Below, one piece after another: positions 8,681-18,184 of a stretch of 64,000 bases of DNA. The position numbers were made by a program, and so were the translations under genes. A model generated the notes under the pieces. It searched no databases, was not told the DNA's origin, and saw only the letters and a program-made list of their open reading frames with translations. How positions within the stretch are numbered: the stretch's first letter is position 1; each line of letters opens with the position of its first letter. Source of the DNA: Flavobacterium sp. MDT1-60 (GTDB taxonomy: Bacteria; Bacteroidota; Bacteroidia; Flavobacteriales; Flavobacteriaceae). The stretch is from assembly GCF_014844035.1 (NCBI RefSeq), contig NZ_CP062159.1, positions 4,402,001 through 4,466,000 on the forward strand. The letters are read 5' to 3'.

Positions 8681-11098
8681 GAAGAATTTTTCAAAATAAA
8701 TCCCACCAATTAAAAGCAGTAACATTCCAATTGAACTCGCTAATGTAATTATACCTCCCGTTTTTACAACCTGTGGTTCAAATTTGAATTCGATAGTATG
8801 TTTTCCACCTGGAATTTCCATTGCTCGTAAAACATAATCTACAGGAAAATGATCTGTCAATTTACCATCAACATAAGCATTCCATCCATTTTTATAATAC
8901 ATTTCAGAGAAAACTGCTAAACCATCTTTTCTGCTATCTGATTGATATTTAATGTAGTTTGGTTTGTATTCTACAACCTTAATCGTTCCGGTTGTATCCC
9001 ATTGTTTTTTCAATCGGGCACTTTTAAATTTATCTTCGTAATCATGAACATTAAAAACTGCAACTTTTTTAGTATCAATGTTATTCAAAGCTTTCATAAC
9101 ATCGTCCGGTTTATTTACCAATCTTACTGAATCAACGAACCAGGCATTTCCATTAGCATCCGGGTTTACCACAGGAAATTCTTTTCCTTCTTTATCCGTT
9201 TGAATAATGTATTTCACATTTAACATGTTCAATACTTCGATATTATTTTTTGCAATTTGATAATCAAACAATTGCTGCATTCTTCTTGGTTTTGCAGCAT
9301 GGTATCCTCCAATAGAATGATGAAAATAAGAGGCACGGGCACTTGAAAGATTTCCGTTAACTTCAAAAACTCTATAATGACTTGTATCTTTTAAAATTTG
9401 AGCATCAGATGGTGTTTCCTGAAATGGTGCAGCAATTTCAACCGGGCTAACAAAATCCTTAGCTGAGACATACTTTTTATCTACAAAAAACAAGTCAAAT
9501 ATCATCAAAAGACCAACAATGATCAAAGTTGTGTTTTGAGCCAGTTTATTTTTAATAAACAACCATAGAATTCCAAAAGTTACTACAATAAAGAAGCCTG
9601 AACGCAATAAATCAGCAGAATACAAACTCATTCTGTCTTCTTTTAAAGCATCGACAAAAGCAGGACCGTAAGTTTGCATGAAATACTGATCACTTGATCC
9701 ACTAAAGTGAAACATACTTTTGGTAAAAACAAAAATCAATAAAATTCCTAAGCCAAAAGCACCTGTTTGTACTAGAGCTTTCTGCTGCAATTTTGGTTCT
9801 TCATTTGCTTTAAAAAAGGATTGTAATCCCATAACAGCTAAAACTGGAAAGCATAATTCAAGAATAACCTGAATAGAAGAAACTGCCCTGAATTTATCGT
9901 ACATCGGAACATAATCGATAAAAAAGTCTGTTAATGCAGAGAAGTTTTTCCCCCACGAAAGCACTAATGAAAACAATGCTCCTCCAAGAAATACATATTT
10001 TATTTTTCTATCATCAATAAACAAAGCTAAAACACCCAAAAAGAAAACTACAACTCCAATATAGGCGGGAGCTGCAACAATAGGCTGATCTCCCCAATAA
10101 GTAGGCATTCCTGATACAAAATCCTGTGCTTGTCCTGAAGGAACTCCCTGTTCGATCATGAAAGAATACATACGACTGTCTGTACCTACATTTTCGTGAT
10201 TTGACCCCCCAAAAAGTCTAGGTGCAATTAGATTAAAACTTTCGGCAATTCCATAACTGTATTCTGTAATATAGTCACGACTTAAAGCATTTTCGTTTGT
10301 CTTTTTAGAACCATCAGGATTAAAGGTTAACTCACTATTACTACGCGTACTAAACTTTGCATATTCGCTGGTTGCCAGTAAGTTTCCGGCATTGGCACCA
10401 ATCGCAAAAATTCCTGCCACAGCAAGCACTCCAACTGCTTTTAAAAGTTCTTTATATTGTTTTTCTTTAATAAATTGGAAAGTAAAATATCCTGAAAGAA
10501 TCAGTAAGAAAATCAATAGATAATAAGTCATTTGAAAGTGGTTCGCGTTTACTTCCAACGCAACTGCAAACATGGTGAGTAAACCTCCCCAAATATATTT
10601 TTTCTGAAAAACCAGTATAAAACCGGCAATAACTAGCGGCATGTAAGCAATAGCATGTGCTTTTGCATTATGACCAACTCCCAGAATAATAATTAAATAA
10701 GTAGAAAAACCAAACGCAATCGCGCCGATAAATGCTTTTAATGGATCCGTTTTTAAAACCAGCAACAAACCATAAAAACCTAAGAAGTAAAGAAAAAGAT
10801 AATCAGCAGGACGAGGTAAAAAGCGTAGAAGATCATCTAGTTTACCCACAAAATCATTTGGGTAATTGGCCCCTAACTGATAAGTTGGCATTCCACCAAA
10901 AGCAGAATTTGTCCAATAAGGTTCCGCATGTTCTGCAGCTCTAAAATCATTTTGCTCTTTTGCCATTCCGGTATATTGTGCAATATCCGATTGGAAAATT
11001 TGTTTTCCCTGTAAAACTGGATAAAAATAAACTAACGAAACGAGAATAAAGCCCAATATAACAAGGGCGTGCGGATAGAACTTATTTACTATTTTCAA
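8669..11098 (-). CDS. YfhO family membrane protein
   Basis: The 809-residue polytopic protein starts with a TM segment (LVILGFILVSLVYFYPVLQG) and then the conserved luminal loop QSDIAQYTGMAKEQNDF and PYWTNSAFGGMPTYQLGA. About a dozen TM helices follow, then a large extracytoplasmic domain with NVKYIIQTDKEG and a final TM near the C-terminus. YfhO proteins are GT-C-like; in Firmicutes they help attach sugars to cell-surface polymers using lipid-linked donors. In Bacteroidota the role is unproven, but the flippase and glycosyltransferase downstream suggest surface glycosylation. The gene ends inside an interspersed repeat. Confidence 0.85.
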   Translation of the reverse strand: MKIVNKFYPHALVILGFILVSLVYFYPVLQGKQIFQSDIAQYTGMAKEQNDFRAAEHAEPYWTNSAFGGMPTYQLGANYPNDFVGKLDDLLRFLPRPADYLFLYFLGFYGLLLVLKTDPLKAFIGAIAFGFSTYLIIILGVGHNAKAHAIAYMPLVIAGFILVFQKKYIWGGLLTMFAVALEVNANHFQMTYYLLIFLLILSGYFTFQFIKEKQYKELLKAVGVLAVAGIFAIGANAGNLLATSEYAKFSTRSNSELTFNPDGSKKTNENALSRDYITEYSYGIAESFNLIAPRLFGGSNHENVGTDSRMYSFMIEQGVPSGQAQDFVSGMPTYWGDQPIVAAPAYIGVVVFFLGVLALFIDDRKIKYVFLGGALFSLVLSWGKNFSALTDFFIDYVPMYDKFRAVSSIQVILELCFPVLAVMGLQSFFKANEEPKLQQKALVQTGAFGLGILLIFVFTKSMFHFSGSSDQYFMQTYGPAFVDALKEDRMSLYSADLLRSGFFIVVTFGILWLFIKNKLAQNTTLIIVGLLMIFDLFFVDKKYVSAKDFVSPVEIAAPFQETPSDAQILKDTSHYRVFEVNGNLSSARASYFHHSIGGYHAAKPRRMQQLFDYQIAKNNIEVLNMLNVKYIIQTDKEGKEFPVVNPDANGNAWFVDSVRLVNKPDDVMKALNNIDTKKVAVFNVHDYEDKFKSARLKKQWDTTGTIKVVEYKPNYIKYQSDSRKDGLAVFSEMYYKNGWNAYVDGKLTDHFPVDYVLRAMEIPGGKHTIEFKFEPQVVKTGGIITLASSIGMLLLLIGGIYFEKFFRKD

Positions 11099-11149
11099 TT
11101 TAGGTTGGTTTGGGTTAAATGATGAATCCTATTAATTTAGGACACAAAC

Positions 11150-11434
11150 TTAATCTATTTCTTCGTAATCAACATAATCGCCTACCTTTTTGGTTTCGCG
11201 AGGATTTTTTGCATTAGCCGTATTGATGATTATCTCATCATTATTAGCACGTGTTTTTTGCCATGAGTTATCCTGACTATATTGTTGTTGTCTCTGAAAA
11301 TTTTCACCTGCTTTTTCAACCGCTTTTTTTACCAATACTGGCAAAAAGATTCTGGCTAAAAATTTGAAAATATAATAAAACGCAATGATCCACATTATCG
11401 TTTTAAACAAATTTGTAAAAGATGCTTCTTGCAT
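11150..11434 (-). CDS. DUF4834 family small membrane protein
   Basis: The 94-residue product has one TM segment at about residues 12-32 (MWIIAFYYIFKFLARIFLPV). A basic/amphipathic stretch with a Gln-rich section (NFQRQQQYSQDN) follows, then a conserved-looking acidic tail VGDYVDYEEID. This matches the DUF4834 layout known only in Bacteroidota and often found beside yfhO. Its function is unknown. It lies 51 bp upstream of yfhO in the same direction and probably shares its promoter at 11452-11459. Confidence 0.75.
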   Translation of the reverse strand: MQEASFTNLFKTIMWIIAFYYIFKFLARIFLPVLVKKAVEKAGENFQRQQQYSQDNSWQKTRANNDEIIINTANAKNPRETKKVGDYVDYEEID

Positions 11435-11451
11435 AATCGTATAATTTTTGC

Positions 11452-11522
11452 CAAAATTAATAAATCCGTTGTTTAAAATTAAAATATCAATCTTAAATAA
11501 ATAATAAAATATAGTACATTTG
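11452..11522. promoter_or_regulatory. Divergent promoter pair
   Basis: On the minus strand, TAATTTTG (plus-strand CAAAATTA, 11452-11459) fits TAnnTTTG and would drive DUF4834-yfhO. On the plus strand, TACATTTG (11515-11522) fits the same consensus and would drive the barrel protein at 11559. The two boxes are about 55 bp apart. Confidence 0.5.
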
Positions 11523-11558
11523 AATTGCGTTATAACTTTTTAATCCAAAAATACATTT

Positions 11559-12527
11559 ATGTTAAAAATTAAAAACTTATTTATTACAGCTCTTTTTTTA
11601 TTACCACAACTTTTCTTTGCCCAATTCACGGATGTTATTAATTCAAATCGTCCTGGTGAAACCATGTCTGCCTATGCAGTTGGAAAATCAATCATACAGG
11701 GTGAAATTGGTGTTTATGGAATTAAAGAAAAACACGATTTACTAGATTATGATGCAAGTGGTTTTGGAACCGATTTAACGATTAGATATGGTGCATTCAC
11801 TGAAAAACTCGAATTTGTTCTTGACCTGCAATATCAAATGGAAAACTTTGATACTCCCTACACCAGTTATAAAAAAAACAACTTTAGGCAAACCGTTTTA
11901 GGGGCAAAATATTTAATTTATGACCCTTTTAAAAACTATGAAAAAACCGCCAATATCTACAGCTATAAAGCAAATCATTCCTTTAATTGGCATCAATTAA
12001 TACCTGCGGTTTCTTTATTTGCAGGAGCCAATTTTGTTGGCGCAGACAATCCGTATTCATTTTCTCCTGAATCGAGCATCTCTCCTAAAGTAATATTGAT
12101 TACCCAGAATCTTTTTGGAGGCGGAAAATGGGTCTTTGTTACTAATTTTATTGCTGATTACATCACAACCGATTATCCTAGTTATGGATATGTATTAACT
12201 TTAACACATGGATTTAATGATAAATGGTCTGGTTTTATTGAAAATCAAGGATATAAGAGCGACTTTTACAGTGATGCTATTGTTCGTGGTGGCGCGGCCT
12301 ATTTACTGAACTCTAATATGCAAATTGATGCTTCTATAAGTACCAATTTTAAAAATACACCATCTGTATTATATGGAGGAGTTGGATTTTCATGGCGTTA
12401 TGATGGTTGGTATAAAGAAAAGCAAGAAATGACTTTTAAGAAAGACAGGAAGTCTAAAAATAAAGATGCTGAAGAAAATATAGATTATCAGGAAAAGGAA
12501 AGAAAGCGTAAAGCTAAATACGAATAA
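11559..12527 (+). CDS. Putative outer-membrane beta-barrel protein (transporter-like)
   Basis: The 322-residue protein has a signal peptide (LLPQLFFAQ, cut near residue 21). The mature start FTDVINSNRPGETMSAYAVG is typical of Bacteroidota proteins annotated as transporter or phenol-degradation MetA-like barrels. Alternating aromatic/hydrophobic strands follow (FVLDLQYQMENF, GFSWRYDGWY), ending in a Lys-rich periplasmic tail. The predicted place is the outer membrane; the substrate is unknown. The GNAT-type gene follows 49 bp later in the same direction. Confidence 0.65.
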   Translation: MLKIKNLFITALFLLPQLFFAQFTDVINSNRPGETMSAYAVGKSIIQGEIGVYGIKEKHDLLDYDASGFGTDLTIRYGAFTEKLEFVLDLQYQMENFDTPYTSYKKNNFRQTVLGAKYLIYDPFKNYEKTANIYSYKANHSFNWHQLIPAVSLFAGANFVGADNPYSFSPESSISPKVILITQNLFGGGKWVFVTNFIADYITTDYPSYGYVLTLTHGFNDKWSGFIENQGYKSDFYSDAIVRGGAAYLLNSNMQIDASISTNFKNTPSVLYGGVGFSWRYDGWYKEKQEMTFKKDRKSKNKDAEENIDYQEKERKRKAKYE

Positions 12528-12576
12528 TTAATAACTGAACTTCTCTGATAAAGAGACAAAACAATTAAGACTTTTA

Positions 12577-13695
12577 ATGATTACAATTAAAGAAGCCAAA
12601 ACCAAAAAAGAACTAACCGAATATATCAAATTTCCATTTTCGCTATACAAAGACAATCCGTATTGGGTACCGCCTATTATTGCTGATGAATTAGAGTCTT
12701 TTGATAAAACGAAAAACCCCGCTTTTGATCATGCAGAAGCTTACTTTTATCTGGCTTACAAAAACAATGAAATTGTTGGCCGTATTACGGCAATCATAAA
12801 TTGGTCTGAAGTAAATAATCAACATAAAAGAAAAGTGCGTTTTGGCTGGTTTGATGTTATTGATGACATCGAAGTAACAAAAGCTTTGCTGGAAAAAGTA
12901 TATGAATTAGGAAGAAAACATAATCTGGAACATACCGAAGGTCCAATGGGATTTTCTAATTTAGATAAAGTTGGAGTTCTTACGGAAGGTTATGATCAAA
13001 TGGGAACCATGATTACCTGGTACAACAATCCCTATTATGTAACGCATTTTGAACAATTAGGTTTTCAGGTAGAGAAGGAATATATAGAAAGTATTTTCCC
13101 GTTTTCAAACGTAAAACCAGAGTTTTTCCTTAAAGCTCAGGAATTAATAAAAAAACGATATGGATTACGGGCTTTGACTTTTACCAAAACAAAAGACATT
13201 ATGCCACATGTGGATAAAATGTTTGATTTGTTTAATGAATCGTATGCAAAATTAGCTTCGTTTGTAGCAATTTCAGATGTTCAAAAAGAATATTTTAAGA
13301 AAAAATACATCAGTTTTATTAATCCCGAATATATTAAATTTGTGGTTGATAAGGAAGATAATTTGATAGCTTTTAGTATAGTAATGCCAAGCTTTTCTGA
13401 AGCGTTACAAAAAGCAAAAGGTAAATTATTTCCGTTTGGTTTTTGGCATTTATTACAGGCCAGAAAAAAGAGTAAAGATGTTGTCTTTTACTTAATTGGA
13501 GTTCATCCTGATTATCAAAATAAAGGTGTTACCGCTATTATCTTTGATGAATATTTTAAAACTTTTTCAGAAAAAGGAATTCAAAATTGTATCAGAACTC
13601 CCGAGTTAGCAGAGAATACAGCAATTCATTTACTTTGGAAAAACTTTGATCCAAAAATTCACTGTCAGAGAAAAACATATAGAAAAGATCTTTAA
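12577..13695 (+). CDS. YghO-like GNAT-fold acyltransferase
   Basis: The 372-residue cytosolic protein resembles the YghO family. It has the signature FSLYKDNPYWVPPIIADE, then HAEAYFYLAYKNNEIVGRIT and the pyrophosphate-loop-like GVHPDYQNKGVTAIIFDEYF near residue 310. GNAT proteins of this size transfer acyl groups from acyl-CoA or acyl-ACP. Ceramide N-acyltransferases of the bacterial bCerS type are also reported to be GNAT-fold enzymes. Because an alpha-oxoamine synthase lies only 690 bp away, an N-acylation role in sulfonolipid or sphingolipid synthesis is a reasonable but unproven inference. The gene ends at a terminator shared with the convergent lipoprotein gene. Confidence 0.65.
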   Translation: MITIKEAKTKKELTEYIKFPFSLYKDNPYWVPPIIADELESFDKTKNPAFDHAEAYFYLAYKNNEIVGRITAIINWSEVNNQHKRKVRFGWFDVIDDIEVTKALLEKVYELGRKHNLEHTEGPMGFSNLDKVGVLTEGYDQMGTMITWYNNPYYVTHFEQLGFQVEKEYIESIFPFSNVKPEFFLKAQELIKKRYGLRALTFTKTKDIMPHVDKMFDLFNESYAKLASFVAISDVQKEYFKKKYISFINPEYIKFVVDKEDNLIAFSIVMPSFSEALQKAKGKLFPFGFWHLLQARKKSKDVVFYLIGVHPDYQNKGVTAIIFDEYFKTFSEKGIQNCIRTPELAENTAIHLLWKNFDPKIHCQRKTYRKDL

Positions 13696-13726
13696 GATTT
13701 TTTCTGTATCTGTATTAGTTTTCAAT

Positions 13727-13769
13727 AAAAAATCCATTCTGATATGTTCAGAATGGATTTTTCTTTTTT
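13727..13769. terminator. Bidirectional hairpin terminator
   Basis: CCATTCTGA (13734-13742) pairs with TCAGAATGG (13748-13756). The stem is flanked by A-runs on the left and T-runs on the right, so it can end both the GNAT gene and the convergent lipoprotein gene. Confidence 0.8.
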
Positions 13770-13786
13770 ACAATTTTTTTATTTCT

Positions 13787-14266
13787 TTATTGTGGGCAAT
13801 CAGATTTGGTCAATGTATTCTTCGCATCAAATTTTAATTTCTTTTTATCTTTAAAAGTTACTTTGTTATTAGCGTCTACTACATCTCCATATCCTTCAAT
13901 AAGAGTTCCGTCTTTTTGTAGAAACGCTACTTCTCTTACAGAAGAAACCCCTTCAGACATGAAGGTATAATCTGCAATCAGTGTATCACCTTTCATATTA
14001 CCAATTATAGTACCCTCATTTTTATCTTTTCCCGTTATATTATAACTTAATTTTCCGTTTACTTCCTGATGTGAGTTTACGTTAAAACTTAACGCTACAA
14101 TACTACCGTTAAGACTTGATGTATAACATTGATCGCCAGCTGGCTCAACAATTTCTGCTTCTTTTGGAGCATTGGGTTCTATTTGGGGAGGCGGTAGTGT
14201 TGTTTCTTTTTTACAGGAAATAAAAATACCTAAAATAATGATTGTTAATGCTGATAATTTTTTCAT
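13787..14266 (-). CDS. Lipoprotein of unknown function
   Basis: The 159-residue product has a lipoprotein signal (TIIILGIFISC, Cys18) followed by KKETTLPPPQIEP. The Lys after the Cys means the Bacteroidota surface-export signal is weak. The body reads as a beta-rich domain with YNITGKDKNEGTIIGNMKGDTLIADYTF and a C-terminal LKFDAKNTLTKSDCPQ; two mature Cys could form a disulfide. Similar Bacteroidota lipoproteins are of unknown function. It is flanked by terminators on both sides and so is probably transcribed alone. Confidence 0.7.
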   Translation of the reverse strand: MKKLSALTIIILGIFISCKKETTLPPPQIEPNAPKEAEIVEPAGDQCYTSSLNGSIVALSFNVNSHQEVNGKLSYNITGKDKNEGTIIGNMKGDTLIADYTFMSEGVSSVREVAFLQKDGTLIEGYGDVVDANNKVTFKDKKKLKFDAKNTLTKSDCPQ

Positions 14267-14310
14267 ATGCTTATTTTTTACTGATTTTGAATTATAAAGT
14301 TACCCCAAAT

Positions 14311-14347
14311 AAAAAAAATCCACTCGTATAACGAATGGATTTTTTTA
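14311..14347. terminator. Hairpin terminator of the alpha-oxoamine synthase gene
   Basis: AAAATCCACTCGT and ACGAATGGATTTT pair with one mismatch around a 4-nt loop. Runs of A and T lie on the two sides. The minus-strand A-to-U run gives a good intrinsic terminator for the gene at 14385-15647. Confidence 0.75.
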
Positions 14348-14384
14348 TATAATTCCCATACATAGGAATCTATTTTACAAAATA

Positions 14385-15647
14385 TTAAGCATCTAAATCA
14401 ACCTTAGTTCTGCCTGCAATTTCTTTATAAGTTCCGTTTTCTAATTTCTCACGAATTGCTTCAAAAGCTATCAATGTCTCATCAATATCTTCTAAAGTAT
14501 GTGAAGTTGTCGGAATCATTCTTAATAAAATAATTCCTTTAGGAATCACCGGATAAATTACAATTGATAAAAAGATACCGTAGTTCTCTCTTAAATCGTT
14601 TACCATAACCATAGCTTCCGGAACACTTCCTTCTAAATAAACTGGTGTAACACAAGTGTTAGTATCTCCAATATTGAAATTTCTAGAACGCAATCCATTT
14701 TGCAATGCATTTACATTTTCCCACAGTTTATCTTTCAATTCCGGGTGATTACGCAATAATTCTAAACGTTTCAAAGAACCAATGGTTTGAATCATTGGCA
14801 ATGCTTTTGCAAACATTTGAGAACGTAAATTATATTTTAAATAATCAATAATGTCCTTATCTGCAGCAACAAAAGCACCAATATTAGCCATAGATTTTGC
14901 AAAAGTAGAGAAGTAAACATCAATATCTTGCTGTACACCCTGTTCCTCACCTGCTCCTGCTCCTGTCTTACCAAGAGTACCAAAACCGTGCGCATCATCA
15001 ACCAATAATCGGAAATTGTACTTTTCTTTCATGGCTACAATCTCCTTCAACTTTCCTTGTTGACCACGCATTCCAAAAACACCTTCGGTAATCAATAAAA
15101 TACCTCCACCGGTTTCTTCTGCCATTTTTGTAGCACGCTGCAAGTTTTTCTCAATGCTTTCAAGATCATTGTGTTTGTAGGTAAAACGTTTACCCATATG
15201 CAAACGAACTCCGTCAATAATACAGGCATGAGAATCTACATCATAAACAATTATATCATTTTTAGTAACTAATGCATCAATTATAGATACCATTCCCTGA
15301 TAACCAAAGTTCAACAAATAAGCTGCAGGCTTCATTACGAAATCAGCCAATTCATTTTCTAATTGTTCGTGGTATTTGGTATGGCCAGACATCATTCGGG
15401 CACCCATTGGATAAGCCGCTCCAAATTGAGTTGCTGCATCAATATCAGCCTGACGAACTTCCGGATGATTAGCAAGACCTAAATAATCATTAATACTCCA
15501 GTTTAAAATATTTTTTCCTCCAAACTGCATTCTTGGACCTAATTCTCCTTCTAATTTAGGAAATACAAAATAACCTTCTGCTTGTGATGCCCATTTTCCT
15601 AAAGGGCCTTTATTGTTCTGGATTCTTTCGAATAAATCTTTTACCAT
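14385..15647 (-). CDS. Alpha-oxoamine synthase (cysteate acyltransferase / serine palmitoyltransferase-like)
   Basis: This is a 420-residue PLP-dependent enzyme that condenses an amino acid with an acyl thioester by decarboxylation. The PLP residues are visible: DDAHGFGTLG (217-226), the Schiff-base Lys251 in YFSTFAKSMANIG, MMSGHTKYHEQLE at about 85-97, and SHACIIDGVR at about 139-148. The sequence is unlike the short KBL/BioF forms. Its start (MVKDLFERIQNNKGPLGKWA) fits the Flavobacterium enzyme reported to make the sulfonolipid base capnine from cysteate and acyl-CoA. Serine palmitoyltransferase is the alternative. No reductase lies beside it; the GNAT-type gene at 12577 may supply N-acylation. 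Confidence 0.7.
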   Translation of the reverse strand: MVKDLFERIQNNKGPLGKWASQAEGYFVFPKLEGELGPRMQFGGKNILNWSINDYLGLANHPEVRQADIDAATQFGAAYPMGARMMSGHTKYHEQLENELADFVMKPAAYLLNFGYQGMVSIIDALVTKNDIIVYDVDSHACIIDGVRLHMGKRFTYKHNDLESIEKNLQRATKMAEETGGGILLITEGVFGMRGQQGKLKEIVAMKEKYNFRLLVDDAHGFGTLGKTGAGAGEEQGVQQDIDVYFSTFAKSMANIGAFVAADKDIIDYLKYNLRSQMFAKALPMIQTIGSLKRLELLRNHPELKDKLWENVNALQNGLRSRNFNIGDTNTCVTPVYLEGSVPEAMVMVNDLRENYGIFLSIVIYPVIPKGIILLRMIPTTSHTLEDIDETLIAFEAIREKLENGTYKEIAGRTKVDLDA

Positions 15648-15685
15648 AATATATTTGAAGTAATAATTTTAATTTAATCAGCGAG

Positions 15686-15693
15686 CAAAAATA
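15686..15693 (-). promoter_or_regulatory. -7 box for the alpha-oxoamine synthase gene
   Basis: The minus strand reads TATTTTTG (plus-strand CAAAAATA), a match to TAnnTTTG, 39 bp before the ATG. A convincing -33 box is not visible. Confidence 0.45.
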
Positions 15694-15858
15694 AATATTT
15701 ATTCTATGGAATCATAATTATTTAAAAATGATTCGAATTCAAAATCGCTCTTTAATAAACTTTTGTGTAAAAATTTTATTTTATTGTACTAATTTTCTTT
15801 AAAAAATTAAATTCTAAAATAGAATCTCAAAACGAACTCTGTAAATTATAAGTAATAT

Positions 15859-15908
15859 ATGACTTTTATCATAATAAAGGATAATTTAGTCTTTTAAATT
15901 TACTTTAG
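15859..15908 (+). promoter_or_regulatory. nirK upstream regulatory region
   Basis: Three elements lie in order. ATGA-N6-TCAT (15859-15872) is an FNR/Crp-like dyad. AAAGGATAATTTAGTCTTT (15876-15894) is an inverted repeat of AAAGnnTAA halves, resembling the stronger palindromes upstream of ric and the Rrf2 gene. TACTTTAG (15901-15908) is a degenerate -7 box 30 bp before the ATG. The order fits a promoter controlled by both oxygen and NO, but this is inference from motif shape. Confidence 0.4.
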
Positions 15909-15937
15909 ATTTAAAACTAAAATAAAACCAATCTATT

Positions 15938-17386
15938 ATGAAAAAGAAGTTACAAATCCCGATTAGACTAAAAGTATTATTTTACGCCATTTATATGTCA
16001 ATGATATTATATTCTTGCAAAGAAAAGGAGCAATCGCAAGATTATACTAAAATTGTAACAGAAGGAGAAATGCAGGCAGAACTTACTAAACCACCCATGG
16101 TACCAAAACCAATTGGTGACAGAGTTGCCATGAAATTAAAAGTCAATATGGAAATTAAGGAACAAGAAGGTACGATGGCTGACGGTGTAAAATATACCTA
16201 TTGGACATTTGGTGGTTCTGTTCCCGGAAGTTTCATCAGGACCCGCGTAGGAGATGAAGTAGAATTTCATTTAAAAAATCATCCCGATAATAAATTGCCG
16301 CACAATATTGATTTACATGCTGTTACAGGCCCCGGTGGAGGTGCAACATCATCATTGGTAGCACCAGGGCATGAAAAAGTATTCAGTTTTAAAGTTATAA
16401 ATCCCGGTCTTTATGTTTATCACTGTGCAACTGCACCTGTGGGAATGCACATTGCTAACGGAATGTATGGATTGATTTTGGTTGAACCAGAAGGCGGATT
16501 ACCTAAAGTGGATAAGGAATATTACGTAATGCAAGGTGATTTTTATACTCAGGGCGAATATGGTGCTAAAGGCCTTCAGGCTTTTGATATGAATAAAGCA
16601 ATTAAAGAAACTCCTGATTATGTTGTTTTTAATGGGAAAGTTGGTTCTATGACAAATGGAAATGAACTAACAGCAAAAGTTGGAGAAACCGTACGCCTAT
16701 TTGTTGGTAATGGCGGACCAAATTTGGTTTCATCATTCCATGTCATTGGTGAAATTTTTGATCACGTGCATGTAGAAGGCGGAGCGCTTATGAATAAAAA
16801 TGTTCAAACAACTTTAATTCCTGCAGGTGGCTCGGCAATTGTTGATTTTAAAGTAGAAACTCCCGGGAATTTTATTATGGTCGACCATTCCATTTTTAGA
16901 GCTTTTAATAAAGGAGCTTTAGGAATTCTTAAAGTTGAAGGTGAAGAAAATAAAAGCATTTATTCTGGAACTATTCAGGAAGGAATTTATTTGCCTGAAG
17001 GCGGAACTATTCAAAAAATGCCGGAGAATGCAACAACAAAAACTGCTGCTCCTAAAAGAACTTTAGCCGAAAAAACAACAATTGGAAAACAGATTTTTGG
17101 AACAACATGCTTTGCCTGCCATCAATCTGAAGGGCAAGGAATTCCGAATAGCTTTCCTCCTCTGGCAAAATCAGATTATTTAAATGCAGATTCAAAACGA
17201 GCTATTAAAACAATTCTACACGGTTTAACTGGAGAAGTAACCGTAAATGGTAAAAAATTCAATAGTGTGATGCCATCTCAAAATTTATCAGATGATGAAA
17301 TAGCCAACGTTTTGACATATATCTATAGTAGTTGGGGAAATAACAAAACAGAAATCACTCCGGAAATGGTAAAAGCATTGCGTTAA
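15938..17386 (+). CDS. nirK: Copper nitrite reductase with C-terminal cytochrome c domain (NirK)
   Basis: NirK reduces nitrite to nitric oxide in the periplasm. Two cupredoxin domains (about residues 60-340) carry all the copper ligands. In [15 protein letters not shown], His122 (type 1), catalytic Asp125 and His127 (type 2) are seen. In [11 protein letters not shown], His162 (type 2), Cys163 and His171 (type 1) are seen, with Met176 after. A C-terminal class I cytochrome c follows (CFACH at 391-395, distal Met in SVMPSQN), giving an internal electron-entry domain. The N-terminus has a lipobox-like LYSC (Cys27), so it is probably membrane-anchored. The NirV-like and SCO genes follow within 11-16 bp, clearly one operon. 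The 482-residue length fits NirK-cytc fusions. Confidence 0.93.
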   Translation: MKKKLQIPIRLKVLFYAIYMSMILYSCKEKEQSQDYTKIVTEGEMQAELTKPPMVPKPIGDRVAMKLKVNMEIKEQEGTMADGVKYTYWTFGGSVPGSFIRTRVGDEVEFHLKNHPDNKLPHNIDLHAVTGPGGGATSSLVAPGHEKVFSFKVINPGLYVYHCATAPVGMHIANGMYGLILVEPEGGLPKVDKEYYVMQGDFYTQGEYGAKGLQAFDMNKAIKETPDYVVFNGKVGSMTNGNELTAKVGETVRLFVGNGGPNLVSSFHVIGEIFDHVHVEGGALMNKNVQTTLIPAGGSAIVDFKVETPGNFIMVDHSIFRAFNKGALGILKVEGEENKSIYSGTIQEGIYLPEGGTIQKMPENATTKTAAPKRTLAEKTTIGKQIFGTTCFACHQSEGQGIPNSFPPLAKSDYLNADSKRAIKTILHGLTGEVTVNGKKFNSVMPSQNLSDDEIANVLTYIYSSWGNNKTEITPEMVKALR

Positions 17387-17397
17387 AAACACCCATT

Positions 17398-18168
17398 ATG
17401 CAAAAAAAGATTTTAATTATTTTTCTTTTCTTAGTTCTGATTGGATTCGTAAGAGCTCAAGAATCGAAAATGGTTCCGATACAAGAGGGTTCTTTTGTCC
17501 CTCTTTACGGAGCCACGTCAAAAAAACCTGTTCTTGTAAAATCTTTTTTTATAGATGTTTTTCCGGTGACAAATACCGAATATTTAAACTTTGTTAAGAA
17601 ACATCCCGAGTTCAGTAAATCTAAAATCAAAGGACTATTTGCAGACAAAAGTTATCTGGATTATTGGAAAAATGATCTTGATTTTGGAAATGTAAATTCA
17701 AAAGCACCTATTACTACTGTTTCCTGGTTTGCTGCAAAAAAATATTGCGAATGTCAAGGAAAACGTCTTCTAACAATCGATGAATGGGAATATGTTGCAA
17801 TGGCAGACGAGAAAAAAAGAGACGCCCGAACCAAAAAAGAGTTCAATAATTACATTTTATCATGGTATGAAAAATCAAGAACATACGAAAATCCAATTGG
17901 ACAAACCTTTAAAAATTATTGGGGTATTTATGATATGCATGGTTTAGTATGGGAATGGACATCAGACTTCAATAGTATTTTTTTGTCTGGCGAATCCCGA
18001 AAAGACAAAAGTGCCGACCAAAATCTTTTTTGCGGCGCTTCATCAGTAAATGCAACTGATTTAATGGATTATGCTGCTTTTATGCGATACGCTTTCAGAG
18101 GAAGCCTAAAAGCACAATATTCAACACGCAATCTGGGCTTTCGATGTGCCAGTACAACAAAGCTTTAA
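17398..18168 (+). CDS. nirV: NirV-like formylglycine-generating-enzyme family protein
   Basis: The 256-residue exported protein (signal peptide ending VRAQ) has the FGE-sulfatase/SUMF1 fold. Motifs include MVPIQEGSFVP, FFIDVFPVTNTEYLNFV, PITTVSWFAAKKYCECQGKR, LLTIDEWEYVA, GLVWEWTSDF and a terminal RNLGFRCA. Genes of this type (nirV) commonly follow nirK, and their exact role in NirK maturation is unsettled. The tail lacks the classic RGG..SFC context of true sulfatase activators, so a catalytic formylglycine function is doubtful. It starts 11 bp after nirK. Confidence 0.8.
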   Translation: MQKKILIIFLFLVLIGFVRAQESKMVPIQEGSFVPLYGATSKKPVLVKSFFIDVFPVTNTEYLNFVKKHPEFSKSKIKGLFADKSYLDYWKNDLDFGNVNSKAPITTVSWFAAKKYCECQGKRLLTIDEWEYVAMADEKKRDARTKKEFNNYILSWYEKSRTYENPIGQTFKNYWGIYDMHGLVWEWTSDFNSIFLSGESRKDKSADQNLFCGASSVNATDLMDYAAFMRYAFRGSLKAQYSTRNLGFRCASTTKL

Positions 18169-18184
18169 TTTTAAAATTTATTAA

